64,000 bases of DNA from an uncultured bacterium (GTDB taxonomy: Bacteria > Bacillota > Clostridia > Lachnospirales > Lachnospiraceae). The stretch covers positions 34,623 to 98,622 of the forward strand of contig CAJMNR010000008.1 of the NCBI GenBank assembly GCA_905214875.1, written 5' to 3'. The position numbers and the translations under genes are program-made. Shown piece by piece: positions 24,905-32,890 of the stretch (position 1 is its first letter; each line of letters starts with the position of its first letter). A model generated the notes under the pieces. That model had not been told where the DNA came from and ran no database searches. It saw only the letters and a list, made by a program, of their open reading frames with translations.

Positions 24905-26386
24905 TTATAGTGTAACGCCTTGCTTGAAGATTGCCATGTCATGGAATCCTGCTTCTTCACTCTTTACTTGTTTGCCTGATGCAACTTCAAGTACGAAATT
25001 GAATAATCCGTTTACCATGTCTTCCATTGTCTTACCTTCAACCAATTCACCTGCATTAAAATCGATCCAGTTGGATTTACGTCCTGCAAGGTTAGAGTTA
25101 CTTGAGATTTTCACTGTTGGTACAGGAGATGCAAATGGTGTTCCTCTACCAGTTGTGAATAATACGATATGTGCTCCTGATGCTGCTAATGCTGTAGCTG
25201 CAACAAGATCGTTACCTGGTGCGCTTAGTAAGTTAAGGCCTTTAGTTTCTACTACGTCGCCGTATCCTAATACGCCTTTTACAATCGCATTACCGGATTT
25301 TTGTGTACAACCTAATGATTTATCTTCAAGTGTTGAAATACCACCAGCTTTGTTTCCTGGGCTTGGGTTTTCATAAATTGTCTGATTATGACTCTTGAAG
25401 TAGTTTTTAAAGTTATTGATTAAATCAACTGTTTTTTCGAATAACTCTTCATTTTCACAACGATTCATAAGAATTGTTTCTGCGCCGAACATTTCAGGAA
25501 CTTCGGTAAGAATTGTTGTTCCACCTTTAGAAATTAATAAATCGGAGAATCCACCAACTGTTGGATTTGCAGTAATTCCGGATAATCCATCACTTCCGCC
25601 GCATTTTAAACCGATTACTAATTCTTCAGCACTGATTTTTTCTCTTTCGAATTTGGATGCATAGTCTATTAACTCATCAAGTAATTCAAGACCATCTTCC
25701 ATTTCATCATGGCTATCTTGGCAAACTAAGAATTTAACACGGTTTTCATCATACTCACCGATGTATTTTCTAAGTTCATTTACATTACTGTTTTCACATC
25801 CAAGTCCTAATACTAAAACTGCTCCGGCATTTGGATGGTTTACTAAGTTTGCAAGAATTTGTCTTGTGTTTTCTTGATCATCACCCATTTGAGAACAACC
25901 ATAAGGATGAGGGAATGCAATTACGCCTTCTACACTTCCTTTGATTTTCTTATTTGCTTGCGCTGCCATTGCTGTTGCAATGTTGTTTACACAGCCAACT
26001 GTTGGGATGATCCATACTTCGTTACGAACACCAACTTTTCCATTTTCCCAACGGAATCCATTAAAGTATGCTTTTTCAGATTTAAGCTTTTTTTGTTCTG
26101 TTGGATTATAGGAATACTCAAGAAGATCTCCAAGACCTGTCTTTAAGTTGTGTGTATGAATCCAATGTCCTGCTTCTACAGCTTCAGTCGTATTACCGAT
26201 ACTGAAACCATATTTAATAACAGGAGATTTTGCTTCAATATTTTTAAGTGCAAATTTGTGTCCACGTGGAACATCTTCTGCTACTGTTACATTTACATCA
26301 CCAAAGGAGAAGGACTCTCCTTTAGTAATGTCTTGTAATGCAACGGCAACATTATCATTCTCATTGATTCTTATTGCTTTTTGCAT
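24905..26386 (-). CDS. uxaA: Altronate dehydratase
   Basis: 493 aa, usual length for UxaA. An N-terminal SAF-like domain (residues 1-90) precedes the large catalytic domain with FRWENGKVGVRNEVWIIPTVGCVN, GLGCENSNVNEL and LKCGGSDGLSGITANPTVG, where the conserved cysteines belong to the iron-binding site. It dehydrates D-altronate to KDG. It follows uxaB by 12 bases. Related galactarate dehydratases (GarD) share the fold, but the uxaB/uxaC context favours altronate. Confidence 0.94.
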   Translation of the reverse strand: MQKAIRINENDNVAVALQDITKGESFSFGDVNVTVAEDVPRGHKFALKNIEAKSPVIKYGFSIGNTTEAVEAGHWIHTHNLKTGLGDLLEYSYNPTEQKKLKSEKAYFNGFRWENGKVGVRNEVWIIPTVGCVNNIATAMAAQANKKIKGSVEGVIAFPHPYGCSQMGDDQENTRQILANLVNHPNAGAVLVLGLGCENSNVNELRKYIGEYDENRVKFLVCQDSHDEMEDGLELLDELIDYASKFEREKISAEELVIGLKCGGSDGLSGITANPTVGGFSDLLISKGGTTILTEVPEMFGAETILMNRCENEELFEKTVDLINNFKNYFKSHNQTIYENPSPGNKAGGISTLEDKSLGCTQKSGNAIVKGVLGYGDVVETKGLNLLSAPGNDLVAATALAASGAHIVLFTTGRGTPFASPVPTVKISSNSNLAGRKSNWIDFNAGELVEGKTMEDMVNGLFNFVLEVASGKQVKSEEAGFHDMAIFKQGVTL

Positions 26387-26398
26387 ACTGATCTCCTC

Positions 26399-27862
26399 TT
26401 AGGCGAAATGTTTCTCCATTGCTTCTCTCATACCTAATGCTTTGATATCATCAAGGTAAGCTGTTACAGCTTCTAATGTATCTAATTCTTGTGTTAAGTC
26501 TTGACCAAAGAATTTTTCATTGCTTAAGAATTCTTTTACAACGACTTTGCTTTCTGCGTCTTTATGATTAAAGAAGAATTCAAGAACATCTTTGTCGTCC
26601 ATAATCTTGTATTCTTCGTCTCCACGTTTGCCGATTAATGCGCCATCTCTTAATTCATTACCGCTATAGAATGCGATTAATGCTGCTAAAGAGAATGTAA
26701 GGTGCTTAGGAAGTTTGTTAAATTCTTTTATGTATCCTAAGAAACTTGGCATACATCTAGCTCTCCATTTAGATACGGAGTTAAGTGAAATAGATAATAA
26801 CGCATGTTTGATATATGGATTTCTGAAACGTTGGATTACAGCGTTAGCGAAATCTACTAAATCTTGTTTTGGTAACGTTAATGTTGGGATTACTTCGTCA
26901 AATAATGTATTGTACATATAATCATGAACTAATTTATCATCCATGGATTGTAATACATAATCATTTCCTGCAAGGAAAGATGCTAAAACGAAGGAAGTAT
27001 GTGCACCATTTAAGATTCTAACTTTTCTTTGTTTGTATGGTTTTTGATTATCTGTAAAGATAACTGGCATTCCTGCTTTATCAAGTGGGAATTCACCGCT
27101 GATATCTTTTTCACTTTCGATTACCCATAAGCCAAATGGTTCTGCTGTATCAAGTAAGTTGTCTTCATAACCAAGTTTTTCCCACATTGCTTGCGCTTCA
27201 TCAAATGGGTAACCAGTTACGATACGGTCAACTAATGTTGAACAGAATACACAAGCTTCATTTAACCAAGTTACGAATCCTTCTTCAAGGTTCCAAAGCT
27301 TAGCTAATTTAAGTACACATTCTTTTAACTTGATACCGTTATCATCGATTAACTCTACTGGTAAGATGATAAGACCTTTGTTTACATCACCTTTGAATTC
27401 TTCGTATCTTGTAAATAATAATTTTGTTAATTTACCAGGATATGTTTTAGGTGGGTTTAATTCGAATTTGTCTGTTTCGTCATATACGATGCCTGCTTCA
27501 GTTGTGTTAGATACGATAAAACGTAAAGAATCTAATTTTGCTAAATCATTGTATTTTTCGTATTCTTTACCTGCGTCTACTGCATCTGCTACACTTGTAA
27601 TTACACGGTTGATTTCTGTTGCTTCACCGTCAACTAAACCACGTAATGATACTGTGTAAACACAATCTTGATTATGAAAGCGATCTAAGTTACCGAATTC
27701 GATTGGTTTTACTAATACTACATCACCATCGAAAACGTTTTTTTCATTTGCTACATCAATCATGTAATCAACAAATGCACGAAGGAAGTTACCTTCACCA
27801 AATTGTAAAACTTTAATAGGTCTATCGGCCTTTTTTACAAGTTCTTTGTTTAATGTATTCAT
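26399..27862 (-). CDS. uxaB: Tagaturonate reductase (altronate oxidoreductase)
   Basis: 487 aa from the ATG at 27862; an ATG two codons earlier is too close to the AGAGG site. Mannitol-dehydrogenase family: nucleotide-binding N-terminus VLQFGEGNFLRAFVDYM, and the catalytic region KVRILNGAHTS. It reduces D-tagaturonate to D-altronate with NADH. It begins the minus-strand operon uxaB-uxaA-kdgA-kdgK-kduI-kduD. A sigma-A promoter and an operator on its start site lie just upstream. Confidence 0.94.
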   Translation of the reverse strand: MNTLNKELVKKADRPIKVLQFGEGNFLRAFVDYMIDVANEKNVFDGDVVLVKPIEFGNLDRFHNQDCVYTVSLRGLVDGEATEINRVITSVADAVDAGKEYEKYNDLAKLDSLRFIVSNTTEAGIVYDETDKFELNPPKTYPGKLTKLLFTRYEEFKGDVNKGLIILPVELIDDNGIKLKECVLKLAKLWNLEEGFVTWLNEACVFCSTLVDRIVTGYPFDEAQAMWEKLGYEDNLLDTAEPFGLWVIESEKDISGEFPLDKAGMPVIFTDNQKPYKQRKVRILNGAHTSFVLASFLAGNDYVLQSMDDKLVHDYMYNTLFDEVIPTLTLPKQDLVDFANAVIQRFRNPYIKHALLSISLNSVSKWRARCMPSFLGYIKEFNKLPKHLTFSLAALIAFYSGNELRDGALIGKRGDEEYKIMDDKDVLEFFFNHKDAESKVVVKEFLSNEKFFGQDLTQELDTLEAVTAYLDDIKALGMREAMEKHFA

Positions 27863-27889
27863 TCCCATTACCTCTTGCGAAAATTTTAT

Positions 27890-27903
27890 TGTAAGTACTT
27901 ACA
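27890..27903. promoter_or_regulatory. LacI-type operator at the uxaB start site
   Basis: Perfect palindrome TGTAAGTACTTACA placed directly after the uxaB -10, covering the likely transcription start; the same half-sites TGTAAG/CTTACA recur in front of the divergent lacI gene. Confidence 0.75.
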
Positions 27904-27906
27904 TGC

Positions 27907-27935
27907 ATTTTAACTCTATTCATACATTTCGTCAA
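27907..27935 (-). promoter_or_regulatory. Sigma-A promoter of the uxaB-kduD operon
   Basis: Minus strand TTGACG, 17-bp spacer, TAAAAT. The only clear promoter found for the six-gene operon. Confidence 0.72.
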
Positions 27936-28045
27936 GATTATTTTCATAATGGTAACTTTTTCATTTTGTTCGAAATTATGCTATTTTTAGTATCTCTTCC
28001 TTATTAAATGCAATAATAACCATCTTATTTTTTCGGCTCTATCCC

Positions 28046-28074
28046 TTGTATTCAGACTTTTTTTATAGTATACT
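28046..28074 (+). promoter_or_regulatory. Sigma-A promoter of lacI-uxaC
   Basis: TTGTAT at 28046-28051, 17-bp spacer, TATACT at 28069-28074; the start would be near 28081, inside the first operator pair. Confidence 0.65.
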
Positions 28075-28077
28075 CTA

Positions 28078-28128
28078 TGTAAGCTTAGTGAAAGGGCTTA
28101 CATTTCTGTGTAAGCATTTTGGCTTACA
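28078..28128. promoter_or_regulatory. Paired operators in front of lacI-uxaC
   Basis: Four half-sites alternate in orientation: TGTAAGC at 28078 and 28109, GCTTACA at 28096 and 28122. The second pair (28109-28128) is a compact inverted repeat with a 6-base centre; the first has an 11-base centre and covers the start site. They match the uxaB palindrome and suggest autoregulation by the LacI protein. Confidence 0.68.
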
Positions 28129-28155
28129 TTTTATTTTTTCTGAAGAGGTGTATGT

Positions 28156-29157
28156 ATGAATATTTATGATATTTCGAAGCAAGCAGGTGTTTCAATTGCT
28201 ACTGTTTCAAGGGTTATCAACGGGAATACCAACGTTAGTCAAAAGACAAAGGATAAAGTTCTTGCTGTAATTAAGGAATGTGGTTACACTCCTAATGCAT
28301 TTGCTAGAGGCCTTGGTCTTAACACAATGAATACAGTCGGTATTTTATGCGCGGATTCCTCAGATCCTTACTTAGCAAAAGCCATCTACTATCTCGAACA
28401 GACACTTCGTAAAAATAGTTACGACGTTCTTCTTTGCTGTACCGGCTATGAATTAGAGGAAAAACAAAAATATTTGAACTTACTGCTTTCTAAGCGTGTA
28501 GATGCAATGATCCTTGTTGGTTCTAATTTCGTCGAAGCAGAAGACACTAAAAATGACTATATCAGAGTAGCTGCAAAGACAGTTCCTATCGTTATCTTAA
28601 ATGGTGCTCTTAACGGTGATAACATCTATAGCGCACTATGCGATGACTTCCAGGCTATCTACGATGCAACTACTGCTCTTATTCGTAATGGCATCAAAGA
28701 CATCTTATATCTTTATAATTCTAAGTCTTACAGTGGTAAGCAGAAACTAGAAGGTTATACTGCAGCATTAAAAGACAATGGAATTACTTACAAAAAAAGT
28801 CTTGTGTCATATTTCACGGGTGACTTACCAAGCGTAACTGAGCACCTTGTATCCCTTTCACAAAATGGACTTGACTTCAAGGGTATTATTACAAGTGACG
28901 ATAGCTTAGCAGTTGGCGCAATCAAATACGCCAAAGCCTTAAAATTAGCCATTCCAGAAGAACTATCTATCATTGGCTATAATAACTCTATTTATGCTGA
29001 ATGTTGTGATCCTGAGCTTACATCAATTGATAACAAGCTTGAAACGGTATGCAAAAATTGCGTTTCAACATTGATGGGAGTTTTCTCTGACGAGCAAGTT
29101 CCACTTAAAACAATTTTCCCTGCGGAAATTGTAAAACGAGAAACGACCGCATTCTAA
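28156..29157 (+). CDS. LacI-family regulator of galacturonate use (KdgR/ExuR-like)
   Basis: 333 aa: helix-turn-helix MNIYDISKQAGVSIATVSRVIN, hinge TPNAFARGLGLN, and an effector-binding domain (VGILCADSSDPYLAKAIYYLEQ ... LSIIGYNNSIYAE). It is divergent from uxaB and 24 bases before uxaC. Shared operators on both sides of the gene indicate that it represses the uxa/kdu operon and itself, with a uronate or KDG as probable inducer (inference from locus content). Confidence 0.93.
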   Translation: MNIYDISKQAGVSIATVSRVINGNTNVSQKTKDKVLAVIKECGYTPNAFARGLGLNTMNTVGILCADSSDPYLAKAIYYLEQTLRKNSYDVLLCCTGYELEEKQKYLNLLLSKRVDAMILVGSNFVEAEDTKNDYIRVAAKTVPIVILNGALNGDNIYSALCDDFQAIYDATTALIRNGIKDILYLYNSKSYSGKQKLEGYTAALKDNGITYKKSLVSYFTGDLPSVTEHLVSLSQNGLDFKGIITSDDSLAVGAIKYAKALKLAIPEELSIIGYNNSIYAECCDPELTSIDNKLETVCKNCVSTLMGVFSDEQVPLKTIFPAEIVKRETTAF

Positions 29158-29181
29158 TTTCATATTTATGGAGGCTATTTT

Positions 29182-30603
29182 ATGAAACAATTTATGGACA
29201 AAGATTTTCTTTTATCTACAGAAACAGCAAAGGTTCTATTTCATGATTTCGCAGAAACTACACCTGTATTAGACTATCATTGTCATATCAATCCAAAAGA
29301 AATCGCAGAAGACAGACAATTTGAAAATATCACTCAAGTATGGCTCGGTGGAGACCATTACAAATGGAGACTTATGCGTTCAGCAGGCGTTGATGAACGC
29401 TACATAACAGGTGATGCAACCGATCGTGAAAAATTTCAAAAATGGGCTGAAACATTAGGTAAGGCAATTGGAAACCCTCTTTATCATTGGAGTCACTTAG
29501 AACTTCAACGTTATTTCGGGTACGAAGGTTACCTTAACGGTGATACTGCAGAAGAAGTATGGAATCTTTGCAACGAAAAACTTGCACAAAAAGACATGTC
29601 TGTACGTAGCTTAATCAAAAAATCAAACGTTACATTAATTTGTACAACAGATGATCCAATCGATTCACTCGAATGGCATGAAAAAATTGCTGCAGATGAA
29701 AGCTTTGATGTTAAGGTTCTTCCAGCTTGGAGACCAGACAAAGCAATGAACATCGAAAAGCCTGAATTTACAACATACTTAAAACAACTTTACGATGTAA
29801 GTGGTAAACACATTGACACTTTCGAAGACTTAAAAGCCGTATTACGCGCTCGTATGTCTTATTTCCATACAAGAGGATGTAAAGTTTCTGATCACGCACT
29901 TGAATACGTTATGTATGCTCCTGCAACTGATGAAGAAATCGAAGCAATCTTCGCAAAACGTATTAATGGTGAACAAATCACTAAAGAAGAAGAATTAAAA
30001 TACAAAACAGCTTGTATGATTTTCTTCGGTAAAGAATACCACAGCCTTGGCTGGGTAATGCAATTACACTATGGCTGTAAACGTGATAACAACGTTTTAA
30101 GATACAATGAACTTGGACCAGATACTGGTTATGACTGTATCAACAACTACGCTCCAAGCTCACAAATGGCAGATTTATTAAATGCATTAAACGTTACAGA
30201 TGAATTACCAAAAACAATCATCTACAGCTTAAATCCTAACGACAACGAAGCAATCGGAACAATCCTTGGATGTTTCCAAGATTCCACTGCTCAAGCTAAG
30301 ATCCAACAAGGTTCTGCTTGGTGGTTCAACGATCACAAAGTAGGTATGCAAAATCAAATGATCAGCCTTGGTAACTTAGGATATCTTGCTGGTTTCGTAG
30401 GAATGCTTACAGACTCTAGAAGTTTCTTAAGCTACACTCGTCATGAATACTTCAGAAGAATCCTTTGCGATTTATTCGGTACTTGGGTTGAAAATGGTGA
30501 ATACCCAGCTGACATGAAGACACTTGGCGAAATCGTAACAAACATTTCTTACAACAATGCCGTAAATTACTTCGGTTTTGATTTAGAAACTGTTACAAAA
30601 TAA
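29182..30603 (+). CDS. uxaC: Uronate isomerase
   Basis: 473 aa, the usual length. Amidohydrolase-like TIM barrel with the N-terminal metal motif LDYHCHINPKEIAEDRQFENI and GGDHYKWRLMRSAGVDE; the C-terminal FVGMLTDSRSFLSYTRHEYFRR is also typical of UxaC. It isomerises D-galacturonate to D-tagaturonate (and D-glucuronate to D-fructuronate), the first step of the Uxa branch. Co-transcribed with lacI; transcription ends at 30685-30727. Confidence 0.96.
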   Translation: MKQFMDKDFLLSTETAKVLFHDFAETTPVLDYHCHINPKEIAEDRQFENITQVWLGGDHYKWRLMRSAGVDERYITGDATDREKFQKWAETLGKAIGNPLYHWSHLELQRYFGYEGYLNGDTAEEVWNLCNEKLAQKDMSVRSLIKKSNVTLICTTDDPIDSLEWHEKIAADESFDVKVLPAWRPDKAMNIEKPEFTTYLKQLYDVSGKHIDTFEDLKAVLRARMSYFHTRGCKVSDHALEYVMYAPATDEEIEAIFAKRINGEQITKEEELKYKTACMIFFGKEYHSLGWVMQLHYGCKRDNNVLRYNELGPDTGYDCINNYAPSSQMADLLNALNVTDELPKTIIYSLNPNDNEAIGTILGCFQDSTAQAKIQQGSAWWFNDHKVGMQNQMISLGNLGYLAGFVGMLTDSRSFLSYTRHEYFRRILCDLFGTWVENGEYPADMKTLGEIVTNISYNNAVNYFGFDLETVTK

Positions 30604-30684
30604 GTTTTATTTCATTGTTAGACACAAGTTTTATACTTGTTCTAAATAGATTATCTTTATCTCCTTTCAAACATAGAGATGAAA

Positions 30685-30727
30685 AAACGGCAGCGTATTC
30701 CACATATCAATGTACGCTGCCGTTTTG
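30685..30727. terminator. Bidirectional terminator between uxaC and the chemoreceptor gene
   Basis: Stem AAACGGCAGCGTA / TACGCTGCCGTTT (13 bp) with A-run on the left and T's on the right; serves both converging genes. Confidence 0.85.
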
Positions 30728-30757
30728 CTATTCTTTTTTATTCTTTTGAAGCAACTC

Positions 30758-32449
30758 TTAAAGATTAAATCTGCTTACAATCTTATCAAGTCCTTCTGTA
30801 TAAGTCTTATTTTCTTCCACAAGTTCGTGCGTCTTTGTCGTAAGCCCAACAACATCTGAAGTTTTAGCTGCAATATCTGTTACACCCGAAGCTGCTTCTC
30901 CTATCGTGATATTAATTCCTTCTACTGCTTCATTAATATCTTCTGTAATTACTTTCAATCGATCTATTTTTTCATGAATTGACTGCATGTAATAATCAAA
31001 TTCTTTTGCATCTTGATTGTAGTTTTCTCCAACCTGTACAAATGTCTCATAATCTTTCAAAACTCTTTTTTCCATAAATTGCACAGTTCCATTAAGACAA
31101 TCGCACATTGCAGATACTGTTTCATGAATTTCTTTTACTACATTTGAAATTCCTACTACAGTTTCTTTGGATTCAATGGCAAGGTGTCCAATTTCTTCGG
31201 CTACTACTGAGAAACCACGACCGCTTTCTCCTGCTCTTGCAGCTTCTATAGATGCATTCAAGGACAATAAGCTTGTCTGATCTGCAATGCTCTTGATTGT
31301 TTCTGTCATTACGTTAATCTTTTCAACCGCTTTTGCCTGTTCAACTGCTCTTTGTGTATGTTCTTTTACTTTTTCATACAATTCTACAGATTCTTGTGTA
31401 GCATTTTTCCCCTTTTCTTCTAATGCCTTTGCGCGGACCATAATGTCTTCGGCCAGCTGTTTTCCTTTTTCCGCATGCTCAAAAATCTGTTTTGTATCGT
31501 TATCAATATAAGCAACCTTTGTTCCTATGGATTCTGTACTAGCGCTTGTTTCTTCCATGCTCGCTGCAAGTTCTTCACTTGTTGCAGAGTTATCTTCCGA
31601 TAATCCGTTAATATCTACAGCTGCATCATACAGTTTACCCATATTGTCATTAATATCTAACGATGCATTACGGATTTCTCCTACAATGCTATGTAATTCT
31701 TGAGTCATTGAAAGAATTGCTTTTGATACAAGTCCAATTTCATCTTTTCTATTCGATAACCTATGTATAGTTTCACTTTGTCTCATATCTAAATTCGATA
31801 CTTTTCCAATCTCTACTGCCATTTGGTCCATTGGACGTGTAATTGAACGACTGATTAATGTAGATACGCTTGCAATTAACCCCAATAGGATTAATGTTGT
31901 GATATTGAGCATGATTAACAATGCTTTAATTGGCTGTAAAATCTCACTTAACTCCGCTGATATCACAATAAAATATTCCTGAGAAGCACATAATGCATAG
32001 CCTGCATATCGTTCCACTCCGTCTTCCGAATATTCTATAATTCCCTTTTTATCGTCTCCATTTGGATTCACACTTTGCAGGAAATCCTTTAATTCACTTG
32101 ACGCTACGTCTTTTCCAACCTTTTCGGCATCTGTATCATACAACACCATTCCCTCTTTCGAGATTATGTTTACTTTCGTTGTTTCATAATTGTTGATACT
32201 TATATCTGACAGTGCATTCCCTACTTGGATTTGTTTCTGCAAAATCGCATCACCAGTATTACCGAAATCCGTTAAACGGTTTCCATACGAAGCTGCCATA
32301 TCCCTCATATAGTTTTTCGTCATATTCGTCAGTGTGCGTTGGGCTTGCGGTTTTACAACCAATTGATTCGTTGCTGCGAATAAAACAATTACAAACACTG
32401 ACAAACAAATCATTCTCATTCGAATAGATGCCGTCTTTTTTACTTTCAT
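30758..32449 (-). CDS. Methyl-accepting chemotaxis protein
   Basis: 563 aa from the ATG at 32449 (GAGG seven bases upstream; the open frame continues 10 codons further up). Membrane segments near residues 13-32 and 175-200 enclose an extracellular Cache-like sensor domain (MVLYDTDAEKVGKDVAS); next come a HAMP domain (SRSITRPMDQMAVEIGKV) and the signalling domain with the conserved tip IADQTSLLSLNASIEAARAG and GRGFSVVAEEIG. It sits directly beside the pectin locus, so the ligand may be a uronate or oligomer, but this is only positional inference. Confidence 0.93.
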   Translation of the reverse strand: MKVKKTASIRMRMICLSVFVIVLFAATNQLVVKPQAQRTLTNMTKNYMRDMAASYGNRLTDFGNTGDAILQKQIQVGNALSDISINNYETTKVNIISKEGMVLYDTDAEKVGKDVASSELKDFLQSVNPNGDDKKGIIEYSEDGVERYAGYALCASQEYFIVISAELSEILQPIKALLIMLNITTLILLGLIASVSTLISRSITRPMDQMAVEIGKVSNLDMRQSETIHRLSNRKDEIGLVSKAILSMTQELHSIVGEIRNASLDINDNMGKLYDAAVDINGLSEDNSATSEELAASMEETSASTESIGTKVAYIDNDTKQIFEHAEKGKQLAEDIMVRAKALEEKGKNATQESVELYEKVKEHTQRAVEQAKAVEKINVMTETIKSIADQTSLLSLNASIEAARAGESGRGFSVVAEEIGHLAIESKETVVGISNVVKEIHETVSAMCDCLNGTVQFMEKRVLKDYETFVQVGENYNQDAKEFDYYMQSIHEKIDRLKVITEDINEAVEGINITIGEAASGVTDIAAKTSDVVGLTTKTHELVEENKTYTEGLDKIVSRFNL

Positions 32450-32564
32450 ATGTTTTCCTCTCTTATGTATAGTTTTCAATCATTTATCTATAATACCACA
32501 TATTACGACAAATATTAATAGCAAAAGCCACTTTCCTTCATTTTTTAATCAAGAACGACATTTC

Positions 32565-32757
32565 CCTAACGAGAACAAAGTGTGTGTTCCACACACTCTC
32601 GCGTCTTTTGTGTTTGTCAAGGAACGCACACTTTGCCCGCGCCGAACCTGGTCTTGGTAGCGACATCTTCCTTTCAGGTGAGTGCGCATCACACGCCCCG
32701 CTTTTTGGGACATTTTTAATTGTTAGGAAAGCGCTCGACAGAGAAACTTCCTAACAA
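32565..32757 (+). repeat. Intergenic structured repeat, copy 2
   Basis: Same ~185-base element as at 16458 and 63722, starting with CCTAACGAGAACAAAG and ending with the hairpin TTGTTAGGAA ... TTCCTAACAA. It differs from the other copies at only a few positions. Unlike them it is followed by an extra ~95-base module before the terminator. Together they fill the 441-base gap between the chemoreceptor and MATE genes; the remaining ~115 bases next to the chemoreceptor are AT-rich, with no other feature seen. Confidence 0.9.
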
Positions 32758-32850
32758 CGAGAAGAAACACGCTCTGCGAGTTTCTCTCGTTATCGCGGCA
32801 GTCGCCAAGGTCATGCAAGCAGGACTTTGGCTCGTTGCACGCGTAAATAA
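32758..32850 (+). repeat. Additional hairpin-rich module behind repeat copy 2
   Basis: GC-richer than its surroundings. It contains the hairpin AACGAGAAGAAAC / GTTTCTCTCGTT (imperfect) and a second stem GCCAAGGTC / GACTTTGGC with a 10-base loop, followed by AAATAAAAAAA that joins the MATE terminator. It is absent from the other two copies and looks like a separate element added to, or lost from, the repeat family. Confidence 0.55.
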
Positions 32851-32853
32851 AAA

Positions 32854-32887
32854 AAATGCGCTGTACCCTTCTGGGTGCAACGCATTT
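32854..32887 (-). terminator. Terminator of the MATE gene
   Basis: Stem AAATGCG / CGCATTT with a further inner pairing (ACCC/GGGT), followed on the minus strand by TTTTTTTTATTT. Confidence 0.75.
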
Positions 32888-32890
32888 CCT

